NCBI GenBank assembly: GCA_904066235.2
Contig: CAJFCV020000004.1
Location: 6,510,001-6,574,000 of the forward strand
Length of the DNA: 64,000 nt
Reading direction: 5' to 3'
Origin: Bursaphelenchus xylophilus
Taxonomy: Eukaryota > Nematoda > Chromadorea > Rhabditida > Aphelenchoididae
Shown: one piece after another, positions 46,406-58,430 of the stretch
Numbering within the stretch: position 1 is the first letter of the stretch
Layout of the letters: every line of letters starts with the position of its first letter
Notes under the pieces: generated by a model
Told to the model about the DNA's origin: nothing
Databases searched by the model: none
The model's input: only the letters and a program-made list of their open reading frames with translations
Position numbers and translations under genes: made by a program

Positions 46406-47197
46406 TTAAATGATTGGTCTCGGTTTTCTCTGGCGCCCTCTGCTACTCGTACCCTGGGCCAATGATCTATATTCGTCTGGCATCTCCTCTTCAACATATG
46501 AGCCCTCAGAATCTGATTCCGAAGATCCAGTGATCAATTCCGGAACTTCCTCATCGTCCGTGGACTCCGTAGTGTCACTTTCACTGCTCAGTTGTGGTTC
46601 AACAACTTCATCTTGAATAAAACGCTCTTCTAAAATTCAATTTCTAAATTATTTGATTGCCACTTACCTCGTGGAGCCGGCTTAAACGCCGGCGTGATTT
46701 TAGGCTTCTTAGCAGGCCTTTCTTTAATATGTTGAGACAGGATTGTCTTCCGGAAGCTTCGTTTCTCTGAGGAAGGAGATGGCTCCTCAACTTTGATCGG
46801 GCTTTTGTTTTCTTGTTTCTGGTGTTTTGCTTCATGCTTTCCGAAATATGATCGTGGCATAATCTGTGCGAATAAACATAAAAATTAAAAACCTACATTT
46901 CCCTTCTCGAAATGATACAACTGGTAACAAATGAAGGCCGCTTCATGAGAAACGACATGATGTTGGAAAATGGAATCACCTCCACTGATTACCTTCCCAC
47001 ATTCCTCACAAATTCTTTGCTTTATCTCATGTTCTCTGACGCGAGCATTGTCGTATCTTCGTTGCGCACTAAAAAAATAAATAAAAATTCTAAAATAGGC
47101 TCCGATTATCGTTGATCTACCTGACAAATGGTTTATTCCTCATCCAATTTTCCAACGGAATTCCCGAAGAATTTGCAGACGTCGATGGAAGCACCAT
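46406..47197 (-). CDS. Small zinc-finger protein, unknown
   Basis: Start MVLPSTSANSSGIPLENW (47197). A Cys/His cluster, RICEECGKVISGGDSIFQHH, VVSHEAAFICYQLYHF, then HEAKHQKQ, suggests a C2H2-like zinc site. The second half is Lys/Pro-rich (SPIKVEEPSPSSEKRS, KKPKITPAFKPAPR), then acidic Ser-rich, ending RQRKPRPII. Looks nuclear. No family recognised. Convergent with the ATGP gene (stops 89 bp apart). Confidence 0.6.
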
Positions 47198-48932
47198 CTC
47201 GTTTATATTGTCATATACGAATCGACCTTACGCGCGTAAATTTACGCGCAAAGCGAGAATAAATTTTCTCGCAATAAAATAATATCGCAAGCTGCGCCCT
47301 TTCTTGGAAAATTACAAATACAATGTTATACGATTGAACCTACAAACGAAAGTCATCGACGGGCATAAGCACACTAAGGCTGAAGCCACCGCAATAATTT
47401 TTACACTGTTTTGTGAAATATACACTTTATCAAAATTCCTTTTGCTAACTTATAAAATTGTTTGAAGAAAAGACATTAACTTTTTAACCACATTTCTCCG
47501 ATTCTAAAAACGAGCGTTACCGCATTAGAGATAACCGCAGTTATTATCAAAAACATGTTCTTTATTTATTGTTGTCAAGTAATTACTAATTCGGAGATTT
47601 CGGCAGATGCCTTTGTTTCCTCTGGCGCTGTTAACAAGGCGTAAAAGCGCTATAAGTGTTTGTTGTGGTTAAGACCGAGAATTTGCAGAGAGGGAGGGCT
47701 GGCGATAAGCGAAACTGGTATCCATAATAAAAGTTGTGAAAAGTGACCCCGAGAGAGACAGAGAGACCGGATGTGGAAGAAGATGTCGCGAGGAGGTCCG
47801 AGGATCCAACCGGTCTTCAGAAGTGGCGTAACGGCGATGGCGTGGGACAGTGGCGGGCTTAAAGCTCGAGCCGGACATTCAGAAAAATTCTTTGTCAAGT
47901 CATTACTCAACTCCCAAATTTAAACAGATACAAGTCTGTTGCGCAGTTAAGGAGTTTGATTTTTCGTGTACGGACACTTGCGCAACCCGTGCCAGTTTTT
48001 TGACAAGCAATAAAATTATTTTAACAAGTTTACTAATATTTGTCCTGAAAATGAGGAAGTATGTACTTATTTTTCTCATCCAGAATGTTAATCATAAAAA
48101 AAGCTCTAGTCTGCCTTTTTGGTAAGTGTAAAACAGTATTTCGTTAAGGTTACGCACTTTGTTGCATTTAGTCGCGTAATACCTGCAGTGTCGCGACGAA
48201 TCTTCGCTAAATTAACTAATATTCGGCGTTAGTTTGTTTCGGAATGAGGAATGGAGATGAACGGACGTCTTAAATACCAGTTTTATAGAAGCTCGCAAAG
48301 GCACTCCCGTTCTTTCGATCCGGTCTTCGGTACCTTCAACTTTTACTTTTCTTACTTTATCGCATTTGGGGATCGGTTTCAAGTTCTTTACGATCCCGAG
48401 CATTAATTACTTTCGGATTCTTGGAATTGCTTTCTGACAATAGGGGTTTCTTTTTTTTATTATTATTTTTTGCGCAGTTTTTTGGGTTACGGTAGTAAGT
48501 AAAAGTCTTTCAATTGGTGTAAGTAAAAGTCTTTCAAATCCTACCTTTGCTCATAACATCATCTTCTTGATGTGTTCCGTGATAGAGTCATTAATTTTCC
48601 GTTGAATTCCGCCCGTACTCGACAATTTAAACTCTGAAAGAGATGAAGTAAATTAATGGAGGAATGTGATCGAATTTACTTTCCATCAAAACTTTTTATT
48701 TGGATTATCCGGATATCCCTCCCAAAAAACTACCTTTTCATTTATTACTCGAACTTTTTATGTGTAAGATGAGTTAATGATTGCGTAACGCTACTTTCCA
48801 CCTTTATGACTTCGCAGTAATTGAGAAAACTCAGTGGTTTGTAAATGGACACTGAGTTTTTGTTTCCGGCTTTTGATTATTTGAAGTTTTGCTTTGAATT
48901 CTGAATCCATTAACGACCACCTTATTCCAGCC
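47198..48932. other. Intergenic region, no gene recognised
   Basis: About 1.7 kb of AT-rich sequence. A short palindrome TACGCGCGTAAATTTACGCG near 47230 lies in the 5' flank of the zinc-finger gene. Short open frames near 47650-48125 have no recognisable product. Confidence 0.4.
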
Positions 48933-51015
48933 ATGGATGATCATGCGTCTACTTTGAGGTGGATGTGTGTCTTTCTCTCGATGAGCGGCATACTGTGTCA
49001 AGGGTATGGCACAGGAAGTTCAGGTGGATCAAATCCGTTCAAGACCCGAGCTGATTTTGAAGCCGAGATGGGAGGGCCTGGAATGAGTCCAGTTTTGCCC
49101 CCAGGGGAAGATCAATACTTCCCGCCGCCAGACATCCCGAAACCAGACGAGAAGCTGGACGGATCATCCAAGTAAGGGTTATCTATTTTGTCAACTCTTA
49201 TTGTAGATCGACGGAAGAAGAGGAGGAAGAAAAGCCAAAGAAACGGCCCGATTGTCCCGTTGTTGGCTTCTCTGGGGAATCTCAGCTCAACACTCCAGAT
49301 GTCAAATTCAAGATCAGGAACCTTGGATCAGATGCGAAGATTCCTGGCTTCGGAAATCTGGCCTACCCAGGTCGCGTTTTGGAGAAAAGCCGTAAGTTTT
49401 ACAAAGCAATATCCTGACTTAATCCATTACTTTGAAGCGAAATGGGAACCCGGGGATGAAGTCATTAGTTTTAAAGAAGATCAGTTTGTCGAAGGGGGAT
49501 TCCACACCTCGTATGCTTACAACCCGGATTGCGAGCCTGTTGAAGGTTCTAATGTTGTGTCTGCTCATGCCAAGAATACGGATATCGAGCCAGAACCATA
49601 CGAACCCGCTGTAGAAGCGGTTACCGAAGCCTCCACTTCGCCCGCTGAGACCGCTGCGCCTTATGCAGAGACCCCAGCTCCATTCAAACCAGCCGAGACA
49701 CCCGCTCCCTATGTGCCACCAGCTGAAACCCCGGCACCTTACGTTCCAGAACCGGAGACGGAGCTACCCTATGTACCAGAACAGAAGACCGCAGCTCCAT
49801 ACATTCATCCTGAAACTGAGTCCCCTTACGGACCACCGGAAGAGACTCCAGCTTCTTATATTCCCCCAGAAGAGACCCCACCTCCCTACGTGCCTCCACA
49901 GACGGAGGCTCCGTACATTCCCCCTGCCCGGACTCCAGCCCCATACGTACCAGCTGAAACGTCCGCACCGTATGTGCCCCCAGAGACCCTTGCCCCTCCA
50001 CCAGAAACTCCGATTCCACCAGCCACGACTGCTGCTCCATATGTACCACTCCAAACACAAGCACCTTATGTGCCTCCGGAAACACCCTCTCCTTCACAAC
50101 GAACCCCATCGCCATATGCTCCCGTCTCCTCCGGCGGTTCCTATGGGATCGAGAACGAAGTTGACATCCCTGACGAGACCACCCTGGCACCTGCCCCAAC
50201 TTCGACCTCTGCGCCAGCCAATAATGGCAAAACCGACACTGGAGACAACTATGGCCAGTCGGTGAAGCCGTCGGATCTTATTGATGTAAGTGGTAGCCAT
50301 GACCCTTAAATTATTTTTTAAAGGAAAATGAGGACGGAGTTGAGTATGTTGATGAATTGACACCGCCCCCACCTCCTCCTCCCCCAGCCCCCCGGTCACA
50401 ACCTATTCCTGTTCCCAGAGCTCTTCCAAGCCCATCTTCTTCGTCGTCCTCGTATGTTGCACCTCCCTCTCCGATTCAAGTCCCGGCCGCTTATCGGCCA
50501 TCGTTGCCATCGTATGTGCAACCGCACCCGCCAGTTTCTTTCCCACAGCCTATTGGAGGACAACCCTTTGGCAGTTTCCAGCAGCCATTCAGTCCCGTTT
50601 CTTATCCTCAACCTCCACTCCAGCCAGCCGGATGCTGCGGAGGCAGTTGGTTTAGCAGTCAAGGATCTTTGTGCGCTCCCGTCAATTATAATTCATGCGC
50701 TCCAGCACCGGTGCAACCGTCTTGTCAGCCAGGATGCCAATCAACACTATCATGCTGTAAGTATTGATTTTTTTATTTTGAATGGCGTTGATATCCAATT
50801 ACACCATTATAGCCCCTGGATGCGCCCCTATACCACAGCCAGCTTGTTCATCGCCCTGTTCCAGCCCATGCCCACCTCCTTGCCCCCCTCCATGCATCCC
50901 TCCACCCACAAATAATTGTTGTTGTCCTCAGCCTGTTTCTGCTCCAAGCTTCTGCGGTGGACGCCGGAAACGATCGCCCCAAATATCGGGAATTTGTAAA
51001 TTATTCAACCTTTAA
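48933..51015 (+). CDS. Secreted Pro-rich repeat protein with Cys-rich tail
   Basis: MDDHASTLRW...GILCQG looks like a signal peptide. Exons join at 49171/49206, 49388/49437, 50286/50323 and 50759/50812. A middle block of about 170 residues repeats ETPAPYVPP-like units some 20 times (TPAPYVPPA, TAAPYIHPE, TEAPYIPPA). Then comes a Pro-run, then a Cys-rich part (GCCGGSWFS, CSSPCPPPCPPPC, TNNCCCPQP) and GRRKRS, a furin-type site, close to the end. This composition suits an extracellular matrix or cuticle protein. No known domain recognised. TTATTCCAG ends two bases before the ATG. A possible donor at 50997 could add exons beyond 51015. Confidence 0.7.
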
Positions 51016-51323
51016 TCAAAACCTCTTATCAATCGACAAACCACAGCCAGACACCTCAGCCAGGACATCCCAAATCTCAATGCAATAAGTTGTTGTAAGA
51101 GTGCCATTAATATCCCGGTATGTCCCCAATAGGATCCTTAACCCTTATAGAAGTTGTTGCTGTAACTAATTTCACATGAAGATCTTCTTGGGAGACATTA
51201 CTATTTATTCAGCTTGTATGTAGATAAAGTATTTGTAAGCATGGTAAGAATATATGGAATTGTTAAAAAAATCAAAAAACGATTGAAAAAAATAAATTAT
51301 GTATGTTTATTCATAAAAATCCT
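51016..51323. other. 3' region, possible extra exons
   Basis: If the donor at about 50997 is used, exons at about 51049-51116 and 51152-51166 would give a tail with SCCKSAINIP. Otherwise this is 3' UTR and intergenic. Cannot decide. Confidence 0.35.
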
Positions 51324-51962
51324 TTAGCCATTGTCTTTAACCAAACAAATTCCCTTGTCCTTCTCCAGTTGTCGACATTCATCATGATACATTGACGGGA
51401 GATATGAGTCTGTGGGAACTTGAGCAGCATCATTAACAATGAGCTCAGACACTTCAGGAGTAAAATCACGAACTTGTTTCGTCTTATTAGGCTTGCCAGC
51501 CAATCCCGCTTTATGGAGCCATTCTAAAATGATATATCAATACCAAGCAAGCATACCATCCATTCCTGAAATAACCGATGTAATCTCTTGAAATACGGCA
51601 TTACAATTTTCTATAATGGGGTCCGTAGAGACAAACCCGTAAAAAAGGAAATCACTTTGCTTAGCTCTGAATTGCTGACAGCAAGCAAAGATAGTACCAT
51701 TGTTCGAGGATCGGTAGAAAATACTAAAAGATGGTTAAAGAAACAGATAACATTACCTTCCTTTGCAAGCAGGAATCACAATCAGACAACGATTACATTT
51801 CTCAATAGTCACCGATTTTGGCACACCCAATAAATAGAAGCCGGAGTCAGAACACCCTTCAATTACCACAGCCTTGTTGTTAATCTCATCCTCATTGTAG
51901 ACTATCACTGCTTTAGATTCTCCCGAAACTTGGAGCGTCATATCAACCAGATCTGCAGCCAT
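51324..51962 (-). CDS. TBCC/C-CAP domain protein
   Basis: Start MAADLVDMTLQVSGESKAV. Beta-helix repeats follow: KAVVIEGCSDSGFYLLGVPK, SVTIEKCNRCLIVIPACKGS, FACCQQFRAKQSDF, VSTDPIIENCN, as in the tubulin-cofactor-C/RP2/CAP fold. QQFRAKQ keeps the Arg at the place of the arginine finger. It ends YHDECRQLEKDKGICLVKDNG. About 190 residues. The ATG is directly preceded by TTTTTGTAG. An upstream frame (MGILHVTRS..., from about 52081) could splice in via a 26-bp intron, but it overlaps the polyadenylation signal of pis-1, so the shorter model is preferred. Confidence 0.65.
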
Positions 51963-52149
51963 CTACAAAAATAAAAAAATGCGTTTACCATTAGTTGGAA
52001 AACAAAAAAGGAATTCTCTTTCAACTCCCCTAGATCACCGGTTATTAGTAGATGCCATGAACGTGTAACATGCAATATTCCCATTAAAAATAAAACAAAA
52101 TCCTTTATTAAATTATTATGTTCCATTATTTACAAATATATAATAACAA

Positions 52150-55100
52150 TTATGCAACCTTGACTCTGTCGTTGCGCACTGTTCCCAAGGCTGTTTGGTG
52201 TGCTTCATCGCTCAGTGGAGGATTGAGGCGATAGCTAGATGATGTGTCAAAGTTATGTCTAATTATTGCCATAAAAACAAACTCTTCGTTGAAAAGTGCT
52301 GGAATTATATATACCGAGTCAAATGGCTATTATAAACTTACGAATTTTCTTCTCCCAAAGGTATTCATAATCACAAACGTCGTTCTCATTTACAATTACA
52401 ATGTAAGTCTTGTCGTACTAAAAAAATATTATAAAATAAAACAAGCTACCTTAATCGCATGATAAAGCGTTTTATAAATCGGCTTTGTTTCTTCAACACT
52501 TCCTCCGGCACTCTGAATCAATCTTCGGACGATTTCGTGAGATGGTTGTACGTTGGGGCTTACATGGAAGGTGACATCTTCAAAGACGTGGCGAGTGCGT
52601 GCCCTGAAGATCGTGTTCAAAACGTTGAAGCCATACTTGGCTTCGTTTTCGTAGTCACGGACTCGAAAGTCGAGTGAATCTTTAATTTAATTCATAATTA
52701 CTACAGTGGCTGATAAAAAGCTCATGTTTTCATTTTGTATGTAATTTCTGCTCAACGTGGATGAATCTAGCAGGGGAAGTAAGTTTGACACTCAGATTTT
52801 GATGAAACTTGGCACAAATTAAGAAGTTTTTTCTAAGGTATATGCGAGGCTCCTAGCTCGCGCCTTGCAGAAACAACCGAGATTTTTAGATCCAAAGCTG
52901 GGAAAAATGCCACATCGTTTTGCAAATTTCGGCATTAAAATTGTCATACCTATTTCTACCTTACCGTTAGTTAGAGAAAAAATTAATCTTTTCTGCACCG
53001 CGTTTAGCGCACTCTGTCGGCGGCAAAGATAGTTCAAGGTGGCGCTTGCAAAGCGCGAGGTAAAATTTTCGGAAATTGATATTTGGCCTATGCCGCGAGC
53101 TGTGCGCAAAATTTAAAGAAAATCTGAGTGTCGCACTTGAGGTGCTTCCTTTGTGAGCGAAAAAAACCTAATTATTGCAAGCGGATTATTTTTTTGAAAA
53201 AATTGACAACTTTTTGTTTTTTATCGACAACTGTTAAACGGGAAGATGTAAAACCACTCCAGTGCTTACACTGGAAGATAATAGCAGCGATTACACATAA
53301 AACGAAAAATTTGAGTTTTTTGTCAGCTAGTACAAACTTACCAATAAACCTCAAACAACTGAATGAGTGATCAACCCAGCTTGGATCTACAACTTCTTTG
53401 CCTTGTCCAAGAGCTTCGCAAAGTTGAATAGTCCTCTTGAGATCACAGGTGACGAAGTGAGTACAATCCACAATAGAATCGGTTACCTGACCACCCAAAA
53501 ATCGTATTCTTTTCCTCAAGGAGTCAATTAACACTGGAGGTAAGCGGTCTAGAAACACCCGGACATTAGGAAGTTTATCCTCCCTTTGAAGGATATTCAG
53601 AGCTTGTGCAATTTGATCTTCGGTGGGAGTCTCAGTGTATAACCTGTAAATAAGGGACTAAACCCGAGAGTTCTCACTTTATTTTGTGATGAGGAAAGCA
53701 TGAGATATCTCCTTCCACCTGACTGCGGAGTTGAACCGCTTTTTGGAGGATGGCTTCATTTACAAGGATCGGAGATTTCCATGGAACTGCAACCATTCAA
53801 AATTACTCAAATCTGTTCAACCACCTACCTAATAGATTTGCGGCATTCTCGGAGATCTTCTCCAACACATGCGGTCCATTAATTTCTCCTGTTCCAGGAA
53901 CCCCAGCACAGTATTCGGAATGCCGAAGTTCCGAAATAATGGAGCTATTTCCAAAGTAAAGACGAACAAGCCAAAGTAAGTTCACGACTGGAATATCAAA
54001 TTCTTGAGCTTTCATGTACTTCATTCCTCCTTCTCCCTTCGCAATGAGAGCAGCGTGATTTTGTGAGATACAAGCGTTAAATATTCCTCCGACACCTTTG
54101 GTCAGCACTTTTACCATTTCAATTTCATCACCGTCAAAACCTTCGGCAGCAAAGATCTGCAACATAACCGTACTCATACTTGTTACCACCGGGACCATAA
54201 CAAACAATAAACCATACCTTATTATATCCGGGCAATTGATCCCTTTGGGTCAACCCCCATGCGGATGGCAGATGAGAGGCCTTATAAGGAGGGCACAGCC
54301 GTTTCTTCGCGATAACATCGCTTACATACGACGGTGTAACAAACCTGGCGTTTCGAGTTGTTTTAATCATGTCTCTCGCCTTCTCTGTCATGAATTCAAC
54401 CACAACGTGAGTAACTGCAGGGCTGGGTTGTCCACTCTCAAAGTCAGCCCCGTAATAGCGAAGCTGATTCTGCAGTTCGTTTGGTTCCAAAAGAAGGTCG
54501 TTATCAAAAAAGAAAACACATCCTGCTAAGAATGTTGCGGTGTTAACTACACGATGTTGCCAATGGGGATCTATGTCGTAGTAAGTGGAGGCTCGTAATG
54601 GCTGCGCCATCCTCATAACGCCCGGTTGGCCAACATGCATTAACGAGTTCGACCCAGGGAGGGGTATATTACTGTGGACGGGCACTGTATTTGGGTACAT
54701 TCCCGAGTTTACATCTGTAAAATAATCTTCTCCCCTCCCAGCGAACATACTTTGATGTGGAGGAATATGCTGCCGAACCATAGGGGGACACTGCCCTTGT
54801 GGCTGAGGGGCTAGATCTGGAGATTGTCCAATGTGTTGGGGTGGAATCTGATTCTGCGGAGCCTGGGGAACATTGTTAGAATATTGCATCGGGGTGCTTC
54901 CTGACATTCCGTTTGGTACGTACCTTGCTGTAAATAAACAAAAAAATGCATGGCACATTATACAATTACAGACACTAATCCCCCAATTCCGGAAAGAATA
55001 ATAAAACACGCAACATTGTGCAAGAACATTAGCTTTACAATTAGCTGTCAAACATTCCATTTGAGCACTAATAAACCGAAACGCCGAGTTCACACACTAT

Positions 55101-56675
55101 TCAAACGCGTTAAATCGGTAACAACGTGATTAGACATTGGCAATAACCTTCATCCAATGTATAATTAGTAAAACCTCAACAATTAAATACTCGACTCACC
55201 ATGAGGATTCATCGCCTGACCATTAATTGTAGGGTGAGATATGTTCTGAGTAGGAGTGGGAGTGCCGGGAGGCATTTGCTGGAGAAAAGGCCGTACCATC
55301 GGCGAGGGAGACCCCGCATTCCCTTGCTGAAAACCGTTTATTGCAAACAATGGTGGACTTACCTGTTGCAACCTCTGCTGCTGTTGTTGCATATAAAAAT
55401 GTTGTTGAGCCTGGGGTTGGTTCATCCCGCCTTGGTTGCTGTATGCGTAGTTGGTAGCCTGATTAGGTGATTGGGGAACCGCCCCCGGAGTTTGGGGAGC
55501 CGATCCATTGACCTGAGGGTACTGCGGCCTGACCGGCCTGGCCTGTTGATACATGAATTGCTGAGGTACTGCTCCTGGAGGATAGCCTGAAAGCTTTTAT
55601 TTTCACCACATCCTGTAAACTCCATGACAATAAAAACAAGACACTTAACTACCATTAATAATTCAGAAGAGAACTCACCGGGAGGATATCGAATCATGGG
55701 TCGTTGGATGGGTTGGCTAATCATTCGTTGTTGATTCATGTACGGTTGATGAATCTAGACGAACATAATAAACCATAACATTATTAAAAAAAGTGCGCGA
55801 ATAACGCTATCCCACGAAGAACACAATGCCATCACAATCCTAACACTCTTACGTTTTGATTCTGCCACTGCGGGTTCACTTGATTGTAATTGGCGTAGCT
55901 TTGTTGCCCATTCGGGTACCCGGGCATACGCGGATTCGGATACCCGGAGGTATACATCTGCTGTTCTAAAAAATAAACATTGTGTAAACAAAACGCGTGT
56001 AAAGGTTGCTTACGATAAGGTTGATTATTCATCTGCGAAGCCTGAGGATATGGCGAAGGGCAGGCGTTACTTGAAGCAGCTGAAGAAGTCCGAGGAAATG
56101 GAGAAGAAGGCATGTGTTGGGACATTTGAGATTGCGGTTGTTGCGGAGACCTGCCTGCTGGACCTAAAAAAGGCAAATAATCGACAACATTTCCTTCCTT
56201 ACTCATCATATGTTGTTGTTGTTGTTGCTGAGAAGGTACTGATTTTGTGGGAGAATTGGAAGGCCCTGGAAAGATTGGTGTTCGGGGAGTATTGAAATCG
56301 AAGTGCTGGGGCTGCTGAGACGCCGGTCTGTTTTGGAATGGACTGTTAACATCAGTGTTACTACCTAAATTTAAAATGTAATAATAAAACGAGCGATTCT
56401 TTAACCAACCTGTAGATAAACGTTGTTGAGAGCGCGGGGAGTCGATGCTCGCCGGAGATGCAGTGTTTTGAGAAACGTGAGCTGGAGACCAATGCTGAAG
56501 AGCAACAAAATCATACCTATTTAAGAAAAAAACAACCGTCATACAAAACTAATACCTGTGGGTTACTTGAGCTGTTGCTCATATGACTACCTGGAGGTAC
56601 GCCCTGCTTATCTACCACCATGTCGCGAAGCATGTGTGGGTCGAGACTTCCAAGCGGACTTAACGGCGGATCCAT
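52150..56675 (-). CDS. pis-1: PTIP-like multi-BRCT protein
   Basis: PTIP (PAXIP1) is a BRCT scaffold linked to H3K4 methyltransferase complexes and DNA damage signalling. The model starts MDPPLSPLGSLDPHMLRDMV, then runs through about 450 Gln/Pro/Asn-rich residues (PSQQQQQQHMM, MQQQQQRLQQ). Four BRCT domains follow: TATFLAGCVFFFDN...; IFAAEGFDGDEIEM...; VRVFLDRLPPVL...VVDPSWVDHSF; and FNVLNTIFRARTRHVFEDV, FHVSPNVQPSHEIV. The last block is a PTIP hallmark. No N-terminal BRCT pair is seen before the Gln-rich part. A 660-bp intron (53340-52679) contains an inverted repeat. Follows PC4 on the same strand. Confidence 0.85.
52788..53138. repeat. Inverted repeat in pis-1 intron
   Basis: TGACACTCAGATTTT at 52788 is matched by AAAATCTGAGTGTCGCA at 53122-53138. 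The arms further in are weak (GCTCGCGCC vs GGCGCTTGC). Probably an old DNA element. Confidence 0.5.
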
Positions 56676-56832
56676 TCCTGCCAAGAGTGAAACAATTCAA
56701 GGCTCAAAGTTAAAAATAAACATGGTGTCATAAACCAACGATAATTAGACGAGTTTCATAAGTCAAATTTACTAAGGTGAAAACTCAACAAATAGTACAA
56801 GATTAATTATAGATTACTTTTTGTCAAAAGTT

Positions 56833-57251
56833 CTAGATGTCGACCAACTTCTGTTCGATTTCTCCCACCAACCCCTTGAGAGCCTGGAACTGCTCACGGC
56901 TGAGACTGATTCCTTTCTTGCCAGGGCATCGCTTTCCGTCCTTCATGTAATATTCGCGGATATCAACCAAAGCCTTTCCCTTGAATTCTCGAACAGTCAA
57001 GAAACGGTTGTTTCCAATTTCAAACATCTAAATAACAAAGATAACTTGTAACCCAACAAAAACTCACTTCGTTTCCATCCGCATCAACTTCACGGGTTGA
57101 TTTCTTACACTTCTTGCTACTGGATGCGTCTTTTTGATCTCCTTCATCCTTGGCAACACGCTTCTAAAAGAATGAATTCAATTTCAAGCCTTTAACTTAC
57201 CTTTACCGGCTTTCTGTCAATGATTTCATCCCCAGAATCTGAGCTCGACAT
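56833..57251 (-). CDS. Transcriptional coactivator PC4 (SUB1)
   Basis: Start MSSSDSGDEIIDRKPVK, a Ser/acidic then Lys-rich N-terminal region (KKCKKSTREVDADGNE), then the PC4 DNA-binding domain MFEIGNNRFLTVREFKGKAL, VDIREYYMKDGKRCPGKKGI, SLSREQFQALKGLV. The F-x-I-G...R-x-V-x-x-F-K-G-K pattern and GKKGISL are diagnostic. About 112 residues, three exons. PC4 binds single-stranded DNA and supports Pol II transcription. Divergent from the phosphoserine phosphatase gene (242 bp between starts). Confidence 0.9.
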
Positions 57252-57493
57252 TTTCAATTCGCAATTCTCGCAAAAATAGTTTTCACAAAAAGAAATTTTC
57301 GCGGATTGATTATTGGCATTTCGTTATAGCCGCTTGTTTTCGTGTCATGGTTAAATTAAATGGGTGGCACAATAAAAAGATCACAAAAAATTATCAAGCA
57401 AGAAAGAAATTTTTGATAATTACGTATGCGTTTATAATTAGGGCCCACAGTTTCTTTCTATAGTTGTTACTTCTAACTGTTCTGATTAGCGGG

Positions 57494-58429
57494 ATGTCGA
57501 AGAAGGAAATTATAGATAAGTGGCTTCAGTCTGATGCCGTGTGCTTCGATGTTGACTCTACAGTATGCCAAGTGAGTAGTCGTATTAGTGAATTTTTATT
57601 TTTCAGGACGAAGCCATTGACGAATTAGCAGAATTTATGGATAAAGGAGAGATAATAAGAGAATTTACGGCCACGGCCATGAACGGAAACCTCAATTTTG
57701 GGGAATCTCTTCATAAACGGTAAGACTGTGATGATATACATCATTCTTCAGCATGGGCATTATTCAAGTGACCAAGAGAAAACTGGAAGAGTTTATTCAA
57801 AAACATCCAGTCCGTCTAACACCCGGAATCTCTGAGTTGGTTTCTCGATTACGACATCGGGGAGTAGAGGTGTTTTTGGTCAGTGGAGGGTTCAGAGAGG
57901 TTATTAATCCTGTAGCCAGCCAACTTAACATTCCTGAAGATCATGTTTTTGCAAATCGAATTATCTTTGATTCCAGTGGTAATTACTCGGACTTTGATCG
58001 AAGTGAGCCGACCAGTGATTCGGGTGATAAGAGCAAGGGAAAACCCCGAGTTTGTGGGTTACTCAAGGAAAGGTGTGTGATTCCGGTGGTTGCTTGTAGT
58101 TTATTGTCATCACTGAATCTAACTTTCGTAGGATTACAACAAAACAAAATATAAAAACGACGTGACTTTTAAGAGATCCAACGTAAATAATATACTTTTG
58201 TGATGCATTTTAATATTTTTTAAAGTAATTTGTAATGTAAAATGATTTATTCAGATTCGGATACAAATGTTTAACTATGGTGGGTGATGGATACACCGAC
58301 TATGAGGCATGCCCACCAGCAGATTTATTCATAGGTTTTGGAGGAAATCAAGTCAGAGAACGGGTAAAAGCAGCTTCACAATGGTATGTAATGGACTTCC
58401 GAGAACTGATAGACACATTAAAACAATAA
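57494..58429 (+). CDS. Phosphoserine phosphatase
   Basis: Last step of serine synthesis. Four exons: 57494-57570, 57607-57720, 57752-58071, 58253-58429. MSKKEIIDKWLQSDAVCFDV is followed by the HAD motif I DVDSTV (nucleophile and acid Asp), RLTPGISELVSRLRHRGVEV, SGGFR (motif II Ser), the SGDKSKGK lysine region (motif III) and GDGYTDYEACPPAD (motif IV). About 229 residues, usual length. The TAA overlaps an AATAAA signal and is one base from the stop of the convergent nuclear-receptor gene. Confidence 0.95.
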
Positions 58430-58430
58430 A

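Noticed and set aside
46410..46616. Plus-strand Ser-rich frame
   Set aside because: Antisense of the acidic tail of the zinc-finger gene.
49663..50265. His/Pro/Leu-rich and Trp-rich frames in the Pro-rich gene
   Set aside because: Shadow frames of the true PAPYVPP repeat.
52080..52126. Longer N-terminus (MEHNN...) for the TBCC-domain gene
   Set aside because: It overlaps the AATAAA of pis-1 and needs a 26-bp intron, shorter than others in the window.
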